The notes beneath the pieces were generated by a model that searched no databases, was not told where the DNA came from, and worked only from the letters and a program-made list of their open reading frames with translations. The translations under genes were made by a program, and so were the position numbers. Positions 41,569 through 49,708 of a stretch of DNA of 64,000 nucleotides are shown here, in pieces. Location of the stretch: the NCBI GenBank assembly GCA_046297935.1, contig JBKBHA010000002.1:248001-312000 (forward strand). The letters are read 5' to 3'. The stretch comes from CAYMZZ01 sp046297935 (GTDB lineage: Bacteria > Bacteroidota > Bacteroidia > Chitinophagales > Chitinophagaceae). The stretch's first letter is position 1, and each line of letters begins with the position of its first letter.

Positions 41569-43053
41569 CTATTCGTAATTCACGGTAAACTGTCCATTAG
41601 TAATGGCACGCACCGAATTGTCCTGATCGTTGATCACATTTCCAGCAAACGTGCCAGTTAATACCTTGGGATTGCTGGCGGTATTGTGGCTGCTGATGGT
41701 TGCTTTCAGGGTAGCGGTAGTGGTAGAAGGGTCGGCTGATACCGATGAAGCAGAGTTGGCGTACAGAAACTGAAAAGCACCCGAGTTGCCTGTCAGTGCT
41801 GCAAAATTATACTCCTCGCCAGCTACGATGTTGCTGTTCACATCCGCAAGAATCATGTCGAACAATTCGCCTGCTGCATTTTCACCATAGAAATAAAACA
41901 GGTAAAAAGGAACATCGGTAGTGGGCTGCTCAATTTCGAGCCCATTGATTATGCCAGAATAAGTGGTGCCTCCCATGGTGAATTGCCAGGTACCAGATAC
42001 ATTTGACCCCGCGGGCTCCACGGTCACCGGAAAACTGCAGGCAGCCGTGCCGCCGCTAAGGGGCACATTGAAATCGCCTTCGTTGGCAGGTATACCATTC
42101 GCAATCAGCGTTACGGGCTGTATGCCGGTACTGGTGAAATCGCCTGCAGCAGAAAATGTCATGCCGTTAATAGTGCCGGTAATATTATATCCTCCTATCG
42201 TTGTTACGTTGACGTCGATGATCACATTATGGCTGGCGTCCAACTCAGCATCGGCTACGTACTGACCGGTTACATTTGCAGTACCACAGTCGATAGTATA
42301 AACGGCAGGTCCTACCACGTCGATAGTGAAGCTGCAGGATGAGCTGCCCACGGTGACGGGTATATTAGTTGGCCCGGTAATTAGTGGGGTACCGGAACCT
42401 GTAAGTACTATGGTTTGCGACCCTGTGGTGCCCACTGTACCCGACGCAGAAAATCGGATGCCGTTGCTCAGCGTGGTACTGATATTATAGGTACCAATTG
42501 TTACCACATTTACTTTCAGCGTGACTGTATTGCTCGAGTTCAACGCGGTGCCGGTGATGTAGGCTCCGGCGACAGTAAAGTCGATACAGGTATTTGGATC
42601 GCCATCGAGGGTAATTTCAGCCGGCACTCCCCCTCCCGCCGGCAAAATCGTCACTGCTATAACACAGCTGGTACTATCGAACTGCACAACAAAATTGGAG
42701 ATACCGCTGTCCACTGGCGTACCAGAGCCGGGCAATCGGACAGTTTGCAAGCCGGTGTTGGTGAAAAGGCCCGAGGCTCTGAAGTAAATTCCGTTGACTG
42801 TATCCGTCAAAATGGTATAACTGCCCGCTTCCAGCACATTCACTTCTACCTCTATATAATTTTCGTTGCCTTGCAGTTCTACCCCTACTTCATATGTACC
42901 TGCTACCGTTTTAGGCAAACAATCGCCCAGACCGTCTTTACGCAGGGTTCCCTGAGCCTGCACTTTGCTGGACTCAAGGCTTAATTCTTTCTGGCAGGAG
43001 CTGAAAATCAATACAAAGCTCAACAAATAGAGCAGCAGCTGTTGTTTTTTCAT
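41569..43053 (-). CDS. Lipoprotein with three Ig-like repeats flanked by cysteines
   Basis: A 494-residue lipoprotein: the signal peptide ends in a lipobox with Cys20 (FSSCQKE). Three repeats of about 85 residues start and end with Cys: Cys45-Cys130, Cys156-Cys240, Cys256-Cys339. Each has the frame VaGxYxxGxxL...VNVxxxGxYxI...NGixFsAsG...TGxQxVxLxGxGTP, suggesting beta-sandwich domains, perhaps each closed by a disulfide. A different C-terminal domain (about 350-494; GTWQFTMGGTTYSGIINGLE) follows. It is probably anchored in the outer membrane and may be adhesive or binding. The partner is unknown. Confidence 0.85.
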   Translation of the reverse strand: MKKQQLLLYLLSFVLIFSSCQKELSLESSKVQAQGTLRKDGLGDCLPKTVAGTYEVGVELQGNENYIEVEVNVLEAGSYTILTDTVNGIYFRASGLFTNTGLQTVRLPGSGTPVDSGISNFVVQFDSTSCVIAVTILPAGGGVPAEITLDGDPNTCIDFTVAGAYITGTALNSSNTVTLKVNVVTIGTYNISTTLSNGIRFSASGTVGTTGSQTIVLTGSGTPLITGPTNIPVTVGSSSCSFTIDVVGPAVYTIDCGTANVTGQYVADAELDASHNVIIDVNVTTIGGYNITGTINGMTFSAAGDFTSTGIQPVTLIANGIPANEGDFNVPLSGGTAACSFPVTVEPAGSNVSGTWQFTMGGTTYSGIINGLEIEQPTTDVPFYLFYFYGENAAGELFDMILADVNSNIVAGEEYNFAALTGNSGAFQFLYANSASSVSADPSTTTATLKATISSHNTASNPKVLTGTFAGNVINDQDNSVRAITNGQFTVNYE

Positions 43054-43162
43054 TAATCCGGAATTGAAGGCTAAAAATACGCGTTTTCGAGCGATGCTTC
43101 AAGGGGTTTCGGAGTCTAAATACGTTGGAAGAACGTATCTTGTCAATTCATTAACGTCTTTT

Positions 43163-44203
43163 ATGGTACGAATCGTTGCGTTAGCTGTCTTTATTTTTAT
43201 TCACAGCTGTGGATGGGCACAATCTGGCAAGCTGGCACTTGAGATTTTGCACGACAGCAGTAAGGTTAGTTTACGTGGTTTAAGCGTGGTAAATGACAAT
43301 ATCATCTGGGTAAGTGGTAGCCGCGGCACCATCGGTCGAAGTGTAAACGCCGGCAAAAACTGGAAATGGGTGACGGTAACAGGCTTTGAAAAGTCTGAAT
43401 TCCGCGACATTGAGGCTTTTGATGGAAATAATGCAGTGATCATGGCGGTAGGATCGCCTGCTTATATCCTTAAAACAAACGACGGGGGCGATACCTGGAA
43501 GATTGTTTTTGAGGACCGTAGACCTGAAATGTTTTTGGATGCAATGGATTTCTGCAATTTTCAGAAGGGCATGGTCATTGGCGATCCCATTTCCGGAAAA
43601 CCGTTTGTGGCAATCACCGATGATAGTGGCAACAGCTGGCGCGAATTGGCCCCGGCAGATCATGGAATGGCGGTTGATAGCGGTGAGGCCTTCTTTGCTG
43701 CCAGTGGAAGCAATCTCCGATATTTCTTAAATGGAGAATATTACCTGGTGAGTGGAGGCACAAAATCGCGGCTGCTGGAAAAGAATAAGACAACTTCGCT
43801 CAACTTGTTACAAGGTCGCGAATCGACGGGCGCCAATGCCATTGATGTTTACGACAACGGCATGCCGTCCCGCCCGGGTAAACGAATGGTGATAGTGGGT
43901 GGCGATTTTTCAGCCGACAGCGTATCGACGGGAAACTGTTTATATACCGATGATGGCGGCAAGAACTGGAAGACTCCTACCCGTCCGCCCGCAGGTTACC
44001 GCAGCGGCGTGGAATATATATCGAAGAAAGAACTGATCAGTTGCGGACTTAATGGAGTAGACTATTCCGATGATGGTGGCCGAACATGGTCGCCGGTATC
44101 GGAATTAGGCTTTCATGTAGTGAAAATAGCTCGCGTTGGCACTTCCGTTTTTTTGGCAGGAAATCAGGGGCGCATTGCACGACTCGTGGTTAGGCACCTT
44201 TGA
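43163..44203 (+). CDS. Secreted BNR/Ycf48-like beta-propeller protein
   Basis: The start used is ATG at 43163 (MVRIVALAVFIFIHSCGWAQ), a clear signal peptide; the frame is open 33 codons further upstream without meaning. The 346-residue protein has BNR/Asp-box repeats: GRSVNAGKNWKWV, LKTNDGGDTWKIV, AITDDSGNSWREL, LYTDDGGKNWKTP, DYSDDGGRTWSPV. These build a beta-propeller like plant/cyanobacterial Ycf48 and sialidase-type repeats, without visible sialidase catalytic residues. Role unknown; a periplasmic assembly or binding function is possible. Its TGA stop abuts the stop of the convergent gene. Confidence 0.87.
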   Translation: MVRIVALAVFIFIHSCGWAQSGKLALEILHDSSKVSLRGLSVVNDNIIWVSGSRGTIGRSVNAGKNWKWVTVTGFEKSEFRDIEAFDGNNAVIMAVGSPAYILKTNDGGDTWKIVFEDRRPEMFLDAMDFCNFQKGMVIGDPISGKPFVAITDDSGNSWRELAPADHGMAVDSGEAFFAASGSNLRYFLNGEYYLVSGGTKSRLLEKNKTTSLNLLQGRESTGANAIDVYDNGMPSRPGKRMVIVGGDFSADSVSTGNCLYTDDGGKNWKTPTRPPAGYRSGVEYISKKELISCGLNGVDYSDDGGRTWSPVSELGFHVVKIARVGTSVFLAGNQGRIARLVVRHL

Positions 44204-44797
44204 TCAAAGCTTTTCCAGTGCTTTCAATATCTCATCAACAGGCGGACGCTTTTTGTAATCGCTATTGAAAAAGCGATAAATAATGCGCTGTTCCTTGTCA
44301 ATGACATAAGTAGCAGGCACTGGTAAAAAATTACCATTTCTTCCGTTTATTTCATCCAGTTGAATGCCTGTATTCCGATAGCGCGTAACCGTATTGGCCG
44401 GTACTTCAAAATCAACTTCGTAGGCCTTCATTATCTTAAGCTCTTCGTCGTGTAATATGGGATATTCCGCTCCTGTTTTCTCCACCGTTTTGGCGATATT
44501 TTCAGGCAGTTCGGCCGACACTGCGACCAGTGTGGCACCCTTGGTCTGAATAGCTGAAAGCGAGTCTTCGAGCAACTTGAGATATCGATTACAGTAAGGA
44601 CACCAATAGCCGCGGTAAAATACCAGCACTACCTTGCCTTTTTTTAGCAAATCCTTTAGTCTCACTTCGTTACCGTTCTGATCCTTGGCCTTAAAATCAG
44701 GAGCTTTGGCGTTCAGAAACAATCCTTCCGGTGCTTCCTGCGCCAACAGGGCTGTCGAAAGGAACATGGTCAGCAACAGAATTCCAAGTTTCTTCAT
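44204..44797 (-). CDS. Secreted peroxiredoxin-like protein (AhpC/TSA family)
   Basis: A 197-residue protein with a signal peptide ending at LLAQE (about 20). The thioredoxin fold carries VFYRGYWCPYCNRY with Cys66 and Cys69, an arrangement of the peroxiredoxin-like subfamily rather than typical AhpC. GATLVAVSAELPENI and PATYVIDKEQRIIYRF complete the fold. It may reduce peroxides or protein disulfides in the periplasm. A predicted promoter lies just upstream. It is convergent with and touching the BNR gene. Confidence 0.88.
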   Translation of the reverse strand: MKKLGILLLTMFLSTALLAQEAPEGLFLNAKAPDFKAKDQNGNEVRLKDLLKKGKVVLVFYRGYWCPYCNRYLKLLEDSLSAIQTKGATLVAVSAELPENIAKTVEKTGAEYPILHDEELKIMKAYEVDFEVPANTVTRYRNTGIQLDEINGRNGNFLPVPATYVIDKEQRIIYRFFNSDYKKRPPVDEILKALEKL

Positions 44798-44816
44798 ATC
44801 CGATATTTTATAAATG

Positions 44817-44824
44817 CAAATCTA
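44817..44824 (-). promoter_or_regulatory. Predicted -7 box for the peroxiredoxin-like gene
   Basis: TAGATTTG on the - strand fits TAnnTTTG. TTGT lies 18 bp upstream as a -33 element, and the gene starts about 20 bp downstream. Confidence 0.55.
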
Positions 44825-44882
44825 GTAATCCCCTTGTTTTGCACAACGGGTTTGGAGAGTATTAACAAATATTCAATATACC

Positions 44883-44890
44883 TATATTTG
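44883..44890 (+). promoter_or_regulatory. Predicted -7 box for the small membrane protein gene
   Basis: TATATTTG matches exactly, 39 bp before the ATG at 44930. The leader holds a small CCCAC/GTGGG hairpin. Confidence 0.5.
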
Positions 44891-44929
44891 CCCACTTGCC
44901 CTGCCCGGTGGGCGAAATAAAACTGCTAT

Positions 44930-45184
44930 ATGAGTAACAAACACGAGAAAAAGTTTATCATCAACACCCTGGTGGGTCTGTTGTTCACTACAGCGTCGGC
45001 CTTTCTAATTCTTTATATCTGCTTTCACAAGGCCGAGCAGCAGGATTGGATTTTTTGGGCTGTCATTACCGCTATTGGTTTTAACGCCGGCTTTCTTTTT
45101 ATTGGAAGCGCCGTGGTACACAAAGTAAAGGCCGATCTTATCAGGCGGGAAAGGCAAAAGAACAGACAGGAAAAAACAAACTAA
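44930..45184 (+). CDS. Small two-TM membrane protein of unknown function
   Basis: An 84-residue protein with two hydrophobic helices at about 12-31 (LVGLLFTTASAFLILYICF) and 40-62 (WIFWAVITAIGFNAGFLFIGSA). The termini are charged (MSNKHEKK; KADLIRRERQKNRQEKTN). It has a plausible promoter and an immediate terminator, so it is probably a real single-gene unit. No domain is recognised. Confidence 0.7.
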   Translation: MSNKHEKKFIINTLVGLLFTTASAFLILYICFHKAEQQDWIFWAVITAIGFNAGFLFIGSAVVHKVKADLIRRERQKNRQEKTN

Positions 45185-45204
45185 AGCGACACTGTCGCTT
45201 TTTT
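45183..45204 (+). terminator. Intrinsic terminator
   Basis: AAAGCGA pairs with TCGCTTT around CACTG, followed by TTTTT. The hairpin overlaps the stop codon of the small membrane protein gene. Confidence 0.75.
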
Positions 45205-45232
45205 TGTACATTGGCCTGAACAACAACCCGGC

Positions 45233-45574
45233 TCAACCAAATCTTTTCGTAAACATAAAATAAACTGCACCCAGCAGGAAGCAAAAGCTAACGAGGTAGC
45301 GCCAGTGAAATGCTTCTTTCATAACAAAAACGGCAAACACCGCAAACACGAGCAGGGTAATCACTTCCTGAATAATCTTCAACTGAAAAAGGCTAAACCC
45401 TGCCGAATGCCCAATCCTGTTGGCTGGTACAGCAAGACAATATTCAACCAATGCGATCAGCCAGCTTATAATAATCGCTTTCCAAAGCGGCCAGCCTTCG
45501 TGTTTCAGGTGGTAGTACCAGGCAAATGTCATGAACACATTCGATGCAAATAGCAACAGAATTGTACGCATCAT
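45233..45574 (-). CDS. DMT family protein (DUF486)
   Basis: A 113-residue inner-membrane protein with four helices (about 3-22, 32-50, 65-86, 92-110). It follows the DUF486 pattern: ILLLFASNVFMTFAWYYHLK near 4-23, LIALVEYCLAVPANRIGH near 38-55, and LKIIQEVITLLVFAVFAVFV near 66-85. It resembles half of a drug/metabolite transporter and probably dimerises. The substrate is unknown. It is the third gene of a - strand operon after glycosylasparaginase and cutC; the gap to cutC is 25 bp. Confidence 0.88.
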   Translation of the reverse strand: MMRTILLLFASNVFMTFAWYYHLKHEGWPLWKAIIISWLIALVEYCLAVPANRIGHSAGFSLFQLKIIQEVITLLVFAVFAVFVMKEAFHWRYLVSFCFLLGAVYFMFTKRFG

Positions 45575-45599
45575 GCGAAGTTGGTATTGAGTTTGAAAT

Positions 45600-46328
45600 T
45601 TATGTTTTAAGTGCAGCCACTAGTTTTTGCACATTGACTGGGTCCACAGCGTTGTTCTCGTACGAATCGGGATCATTTGCAAATGCGGCACGACGAAAGT
45701 CCATGGGCGAAGCAACCCGCCCACGCAGGGATGCATGAAATTCCGTGCAGCCAGTTAATGCTGCCAATTCGCTAATATTGTCGGGGCGAACACCACTTCC
45801 CACCAGTATAGTTATACGCCCTGCTGCCTTTTCCTGCAAAGAAGCAATCAGACCCGCCCCCTGCATAGCTACCGGCTGTTGACCGGAAGTCAGCACCCTT
45901 TCCACTCCCAGTTCAACCAAAGTCTCCAGTGCTTCGAACGGGTCACGACATCGATCGAATGCACGATGGAAAACGACGGGTAGTGGATAGGCCAGGTCAA
46001 CAAATCGCGCAAGGCGGTCGCGGTCAATGCTTCCGTCTGAGTTGAGTAACCCGATCACTACAGCATCGCAGGCCAGATCGCGGCAGATCTTCACGTCATG
46101 CATCATGATACTGACTTCCTCGTCGGAATAAAGGAAATCACCGCCACGTGGCCGAATGATCGGACAAATAGGTACGGAAAACTGCTCCCGACACTTTCGA
46201 ATATGTCCGTAGCTGGGCGTAGTTCCTCCTTCAGCAAGATTGGAACAAAGCTCAATACGGTCAGCACCACCGGCTACCGCAGCCTGGGTGGTTAAGAAAT
46301 CTGATGTGGCAATTTCAATGGTATACAT
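45600..46328 (-). CDS. cutC: CutC family protein (copper homeostasis)
   Basis: A 242-residue TIM-barrel protein of the CutC family: IEIATSDFLTTQAAVAGGADRIELC near 4-28, EGGTTPSYGHIRKCRE, ICPIIRPRGGDFLYSDEE near 54-71, VVIGLLNSDGSIDRDRL, VVFHRAFDRCRDPFEALETL near 118-137, RVLTSGQQPVAM, and TEFHASLRG. CutC has been linked to copper tolerance, but its enzymatic role is uncertain. It lies between glycosylasparaginase (37 bp upstream) and the DMT gene. The copper link is family knowledge only; context hints at a sugar or glycan role. Confidence 0.92.
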   Translation of the reverse strand: MYTIEIATSDFLTTQAAVAGGADRIELCSNLAEGGTTPSYGHIRKCREQFSVPICPIIRPRGGDFLYSDEEVSIMMHDVKICRDLACDAVVIGLLNSDGSIDRDRLARFVDLAYPLPVVFHRAFDRCRDPFEALETLVELGVERVLTSGQQPVAMQGAGLIASLQEKAAGRITILVGSGVRPDNISELAALTGCTEFHASLRGRVASPMDFRRAAFANDPDSYENNAVDPVNVQKLVAALKT

Positions 46329-46365
46329 GATGCTCAGTTAAGAAGGATACGACGGTAGTCGCCAT

Positions 46366-47403
46366 CTAGCTTTGTTTGGGAAAATAGCTGGCTGCTTTTA
46401 CGAGCCGCTCCCCTTTCTCATCGCGCACTGCATAACTGAAGCCGGGGTGAATAGCGAATGCTCCCGGCTTGCCGTTTTTTGATAGGGCGAGCAAGGCAAC
46501 CTGAATATCTTTCGCCTTATCTCCCTTAATTCGAACAATACGTTCTATGATTTGGCGGCAGGCTTTTTGGGCACTCAATCCCTGCCGCATACACTCAATT
46601 ACCGAATGTGCACCTGCAATTCTGATTACATCCTCTCCCTGCCCCGTTGCGGTGCAGGCGCCCACTTCGTTGTCAACATATAGGCCGGCTCCAATGATTG
46701 GCGAATCACCCAACCGTCCGCGCATTTTAAAACCCATGCCGCTGGTGGTGCAACTGCCGCTGAAATTACCGGCGGCGTCCATGGCCACCATTCCTATAGT
46801 ATCATGATTCCAATCGCCATTAGGCAGGCGCGCGGGAGCCGCTACATGGGTATTGCCTTTGTTCTCAATATTGATTACCGGTTTGTATTCGGATTTCTTG
46901 AGCCATTCGCGATAGGCTTTTTCCGCATCCGGCGAAAGTTGGTCTGGTTCCAGCGGAAATCCTTCGGATACCGCAAACTGCTGGGCCCCTTCACCTACCA
47001 GCATTACATGCGGAGTTTTTTCCATCACCCGGCGGGCTACCGATATAGGATGTTTGATTCTTTCCAGAAATGCTACGCTTCCACAATTAAACGCTTCGTC
47101 CATGATGCAGGCATCAAGCGTCACCTTCCCATCACGGTCGGGATTGGCCCCTAAACCGACACAACAGTTTTGCGAAGCTTCGGTCACCATCACGCCTTTT
47201 TCAACTGCGTCGAGTGCCCGGCCGCCGGTGCTCAAAAACTTCCAGGCTGCGCGATTAGCCTCCAGCCCGGCATCCCAGGTCGATATAACGATGGGCTGGC
47301 CTTTTACCCTTGCACTGGCTGTTGCAGCTACCCGGCTTTTACCCGCCCATAAGGCCGCGGAACCTAATACGGAGCTAAAGATGAACTTTCTTCTGTTGAT
47401 CAT
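46366..47403 (-). CDS. N4-(beta-N-acetylglucosaminyl)-L-asparaginase (glycosylasparaginase)
   Basis: A 345-residue N-terminal-nucleophile hydrolase. A Tat-like signal starts NRRKFIFSSVLGSAALWAG. Auto-cleavage should occur before Thr202 in WNHDTIGMVAMD, making the alpha and beta chains. Substrate-binding MGFKMRGRLGDSPIIGAGLY and ATGQGEDVIRIAG follow. It removes the Asn from GlcNAc-Asn, the last step in breaking down N-linked glycoproteins. It is the first gene of the operon with cutC and DUF486. A pair of direct repeats lies in the upstream divergent region. Confidence 0.93.
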   Translation of the reverse strand: MINRRKFIFSSVLGSAALWAGKSRVAATASARVKGQPIVISTWDAGLEANRAAWKFLSTGGRALDAVEKGVMVTEASQNCCVGLGANPDRDGKVTLDACIMDEAFNCGSVAFLERIKHPISVARRVMEKTPHVMLVGEGAQQFAVSEGFPLEPDQLSPDAEKAYREWLKKSEYKPVINIENKGNTHVAAPARLPNGDWNHDTIGMVAMDAAGNFSGSCTTSGMGFKMRGRLGDSPIIGAGLYVDNEVGACTATGQGEDVIRIAGAHSVIECMRQGLSAQKACRQIIERIVRIKGDKAKDIQVALLALSKNGKPGAFAIHPGFSYAVRDEKGERLVKAASYFPKQS

Positions 47404-47460
47404 GTTTATGCTTTGATATAATTAATTGGCCAACTGTAGAAACCCTGCCCTCAAAACTGC

Positions 47461-47522
47461 TTGCCATTTCGGCACAAATTATTTCTTTCATGCCAATTAT
47501 ATTCACTTTATTGTCATTTCGG
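47461..47522. promoter_or_regulatory. Pair of TG(C/T)CATTTCGGC direct repeats in a divergent promoter region
   Basis: TGCCATTTCGGC (47461-47472) and TGTCATTTCGGC (47511-47522) differ at one base and are exactly 50 bp apart. They lie between the divergent glycosylasparaginase and FMN-reductase genes. They may bind a regulator. Confidence 0.5.
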
Positions 47523-47598
47523 CTGCCAAAATATGAAGCCAAATGAGCTGGAGTTAAATTTGATGTTTAAACTTTGAATTTTTAACGGAATTGAATTT

Positions 47599-48165
47599 AT
47601 GAAAATAGAGATCATTTCAGGCTCTCCCCGAACCAACAGTGTCACCCGCCGGCTGGCTTTGCATCTACAGCAGTATTTGCAAGCCAATTGGGATCATGAG
47701 GTGGGTGTTATCGATATGCGCGATTGGGAGCTTCCATCGCTGCAGAAGGTTTTTGTGGATGTACAGAGTACACCGGAACGCTTTAGACCATTGAGTGAGC
47801 GGGTATTTGCAGCGGACGCATTCATACTGGTCACCCCGGAATACAATGGCAGTTATGCCCCGGCATTGAAAAATTTGCTGGATCATTATCCAAAACAGAC
47901 ACATAAGGTTTTTGGAATTGCTACCGCTTCAACGGGTGCAATGGGAGGTATGCGTGCTACCCAGCAACTATTGTTGCTGGTACCAGCTTTGTATGGAGTT
48001 GCATCTCCGTATATGCTGGTAGTTCCTGCTGTCGATAAAAAGTTTGATGAAGAAGGATTGCTGCTGGATCCTGCATTTGAAAAGAACGTTAAGCTCTTTG
48101 CGCAGGAATTTGTATGGCTAACCGAAAAAGTGAGACAACCGGCACTGACTACTGCCAATTCCTGA
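47599..48165 (+). CDS. NADPH-dependent FMN reductase family protein
   Basis: A 188-residue flavodoxin-fold protein: IEIISGSPRTNSVTRRLALHL near 2-22 (FMN phosphate loop), FILVTPEYNGSYAPALKNLLDH near 75-96, and GIATASTGAMGGMRATQQL near 104-122. It reduces FMN or quinones with NAD(P)H. It is divergent from glycosylasparaginase, and a pirin gene starts 81 bp after its stop on the same strand, a common pairing that suggests quinone or redox stress. No anomaly. Confidence 0.9.
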   Translation: MKIEIISGSPRTNSVTRRLALHLQQYLQANWDHEVGVIDMRDWELPSLQKVFVDVQSTPERFRPLSERVFAADAFILVTPEYNGSYAPALKNLLDHYPKQTHKVFGIATASTGAMGGMRATQQLLLLVPALYGVASPYMLVVPAVDKKFDEEGLLLDPAFEKNVKLFAQEFVWLTEKVRQPALTTANS

Positions 48166-48246
48166 CAATCACGACCGGTGGTTTCAGAAGAATTAATTAC
48201 AGCCCGTAGAATCACAATTCTCATTTTTCAAAATATAAAAGTTTAT

Positions 48247-49119
48247 ATGCTTAGAAGCATCGATCAAATAATCGCACCACCACCACCTCATTTGGTGGGT
48301 GATGGATTCAGGGTACATAGCTTTTTCCCTCAGCCAGGCGGGATGCTTGATAAGAGGCGGATGTCGCCTTTCTTCCTGATGGACTATAACGCTCGTATGG
48401 AATTTTCACCCCGGCAGGAGCCCCGTGGTGTAGGCGTACACCCACATCGCGGATTTGAAACGGTTACTATTGCCTATCATGGAAAAATAGCTCACCGGGA
48501 TAGTGCGGGCAACAGCGGTGTTATTGGACAAGGGGATGTGCAATGGATGACAGCCGGGTCGGGTTTGCTTCACACCGAATATCATGAAGAGGAGTTTAGC
48601 CGTAACGGTGGCGCTTTTCAAATGGTGCAACTTTGGGTAAATCTGCCAGCAAAAGATAAAATGCATTCGCCGCGTTATCAGGAAATCAAACAATCTGATA
48701 TGGGCCAGATGCTTCTGCCCGACGGCCTGGGAACAGTTGAAGTTATTGCAGGTAATTATAATGGAACAAAAGGTCCGGCAATGACCTTTACGCCCATGGA
48801 AGTTTACAATCTTCGATTGAAAAAATCGGCAAGGCTGAATTTGTCGTTTCCTTCGGAATACAATACGGGCATCTTACAGATTGAAGGCAGCAGCCGAATT
48901 AACCGTAGTGAACTATCGACGGATCATTTTGCCTTGCTCTCCAACGACGCAGAACAACTGGAGATAGAAGCTTTAAGCGATGGGATTGCCCTGCTGTTGT
49001 CGGGGCAACCAATCAATGAACCTATTGCCCAATACGGACCTTTTCTGATGAATACCTGGGCAGAAGTAGAGCAGGCTATTGAAGATGTGAGCAGAGGTAA
49101 ATTTGGCAGCATGGAGTAA
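48247..49119 (+). CDS. Pirin family protein
   Basis: The start used is ATG at 48247 (MLRSIDQIIAPPPPHLVGDG), giving 290 residues. The N-terminal cupin keeps the metal ligands: VGVHPHRGFETVTIAYHGKI with two His, and GLLHTEYHEEE with His and Glu. WMTAGSGLLHTE is the pirin signature. The C-terminal cupin is weaker. Pirins include quercetinase-like enzymes and redox-sensing regulators. It lies downstream of an FMN reductase, which supports a role in quinone metabolism. Upstream codons to 48178 are open but not family-like. Confidence 0.92.
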   Translation: MLRSIDQIIAPPPPHLVGDGFRVHSFFPQPGGMLDKRRMSPFFLMDYNARMEFSPRQEPRGVGVHPHRGFETVTIAYHGKIAHRDSAGNSGVIGQGDVQWMTAGSGLLHTEYHEEEFSRNGGAFQMVQLWVNLPAKDKMHSPRYQEIKQSDMGQMLLPDGLGTVEVIAGNYNGTKGPAMTFTPMEVYNLRLKKSARLNLSFPSEYNTGILQIEGSSRINRSELSTDHFALLSNDAEQLEIEALSDGIALLLSGQPINEPIAQYGPFLMNTWAEVEQAIEDVSRGKFGSME

Positions 49120-49128
49120 TTGAAACAC

Positions 49129-49605
49129 TCAACTATTTCGTTTTTCCATATAGTTCTGTAAAGACTGACGAGCCCTGCGTTGCACGGCTCGTTTCATAAA
49201 TCCGGTCCAGCCAAACAATACTCCCTTCCATCCCAGAGCCTGACTTATCCAGGTGCTGAGTCTGAAAGCGTCGCTGTGTTCAATGATTTTTCCATTCTGT
49301 ATACGCATAAATGCTTTGATACGGTTGGTAATTTTGTTCCCGGTTTTGGAAAATGTATAATTAGCTACCCATTCGCAGGTCGCATACTCCTCATCAATGA
49401 TCACTACAGGCCCATAGGTGAGTGAAAAGTCGAGTGCCTGTTCGCAAAGCATCTGCCACATGGCCCGTACCTCATCGCCATGCAAACGGCCGAATGCCGG
49501 ATCCTGAAATATAATGTCATCCGAATAACAGGCATTCATGCCCGCGGCGTCGCGCCTGCTAAAACACTGATAAAATGTTTCGATGATCTGCTGCTGGCTA
49601 CTCAT
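49129..49605 (-). CDS. NTF2-like/SnoaL-like protein
   Basis: A 158-residue soluble protein of the NTF2-like fold: IIETFYQCFSRRDAAGMNACYSDDIIFQDPAF near 7-38, AMWQMLCEQA, YATCEWVANYTFSKTGNKIT near 77-96, and IQNGKIIEHSDAFRLSTW near 105-122. This is the polyketide-cyclase-like or general NTF2 group; the catalytic residues are not clear enough to predict a reaction. The basic C-terminus (MKRAVQRRARQSLQNYM) may be an extra helix. It is convergent with pirin and separated by about 100 bp from the divergent CocE gene. Confidence 0.82.
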   Translation of the reverse strand: MSSQQQIIETFYQCFSRRDAAGMNACYSDDIIFQDPAFGRLHGDEVRAMWQMLCEQALDFSLTYGPVVIIDEEYATCEWVANYTFSKTGNKITNRIKAFMRIQNGKIIEHSDAFRLSTWISQALGWKGVLFGWTGFMKRAVQRRARQSLQNYMEKRNS

Positions 49606-49708
49606 GAGATTGACTTGAGCTGGTAAAACTAGTTAAAATAATGGCTTAACCAGCTGGTGTAAGTGGCAGGAAAAATAACGTAACTTCCCCGTCTCCAACA
49701 ATCATCTC

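Noticed and set aside
47404..47598. A tRNA or other structural RNA in this or other gaps over 100 bp
   Set aside because: No cloverleaf, GGTTCGA-type T-loop or CCA end was found in this or the other gaps I inspected.
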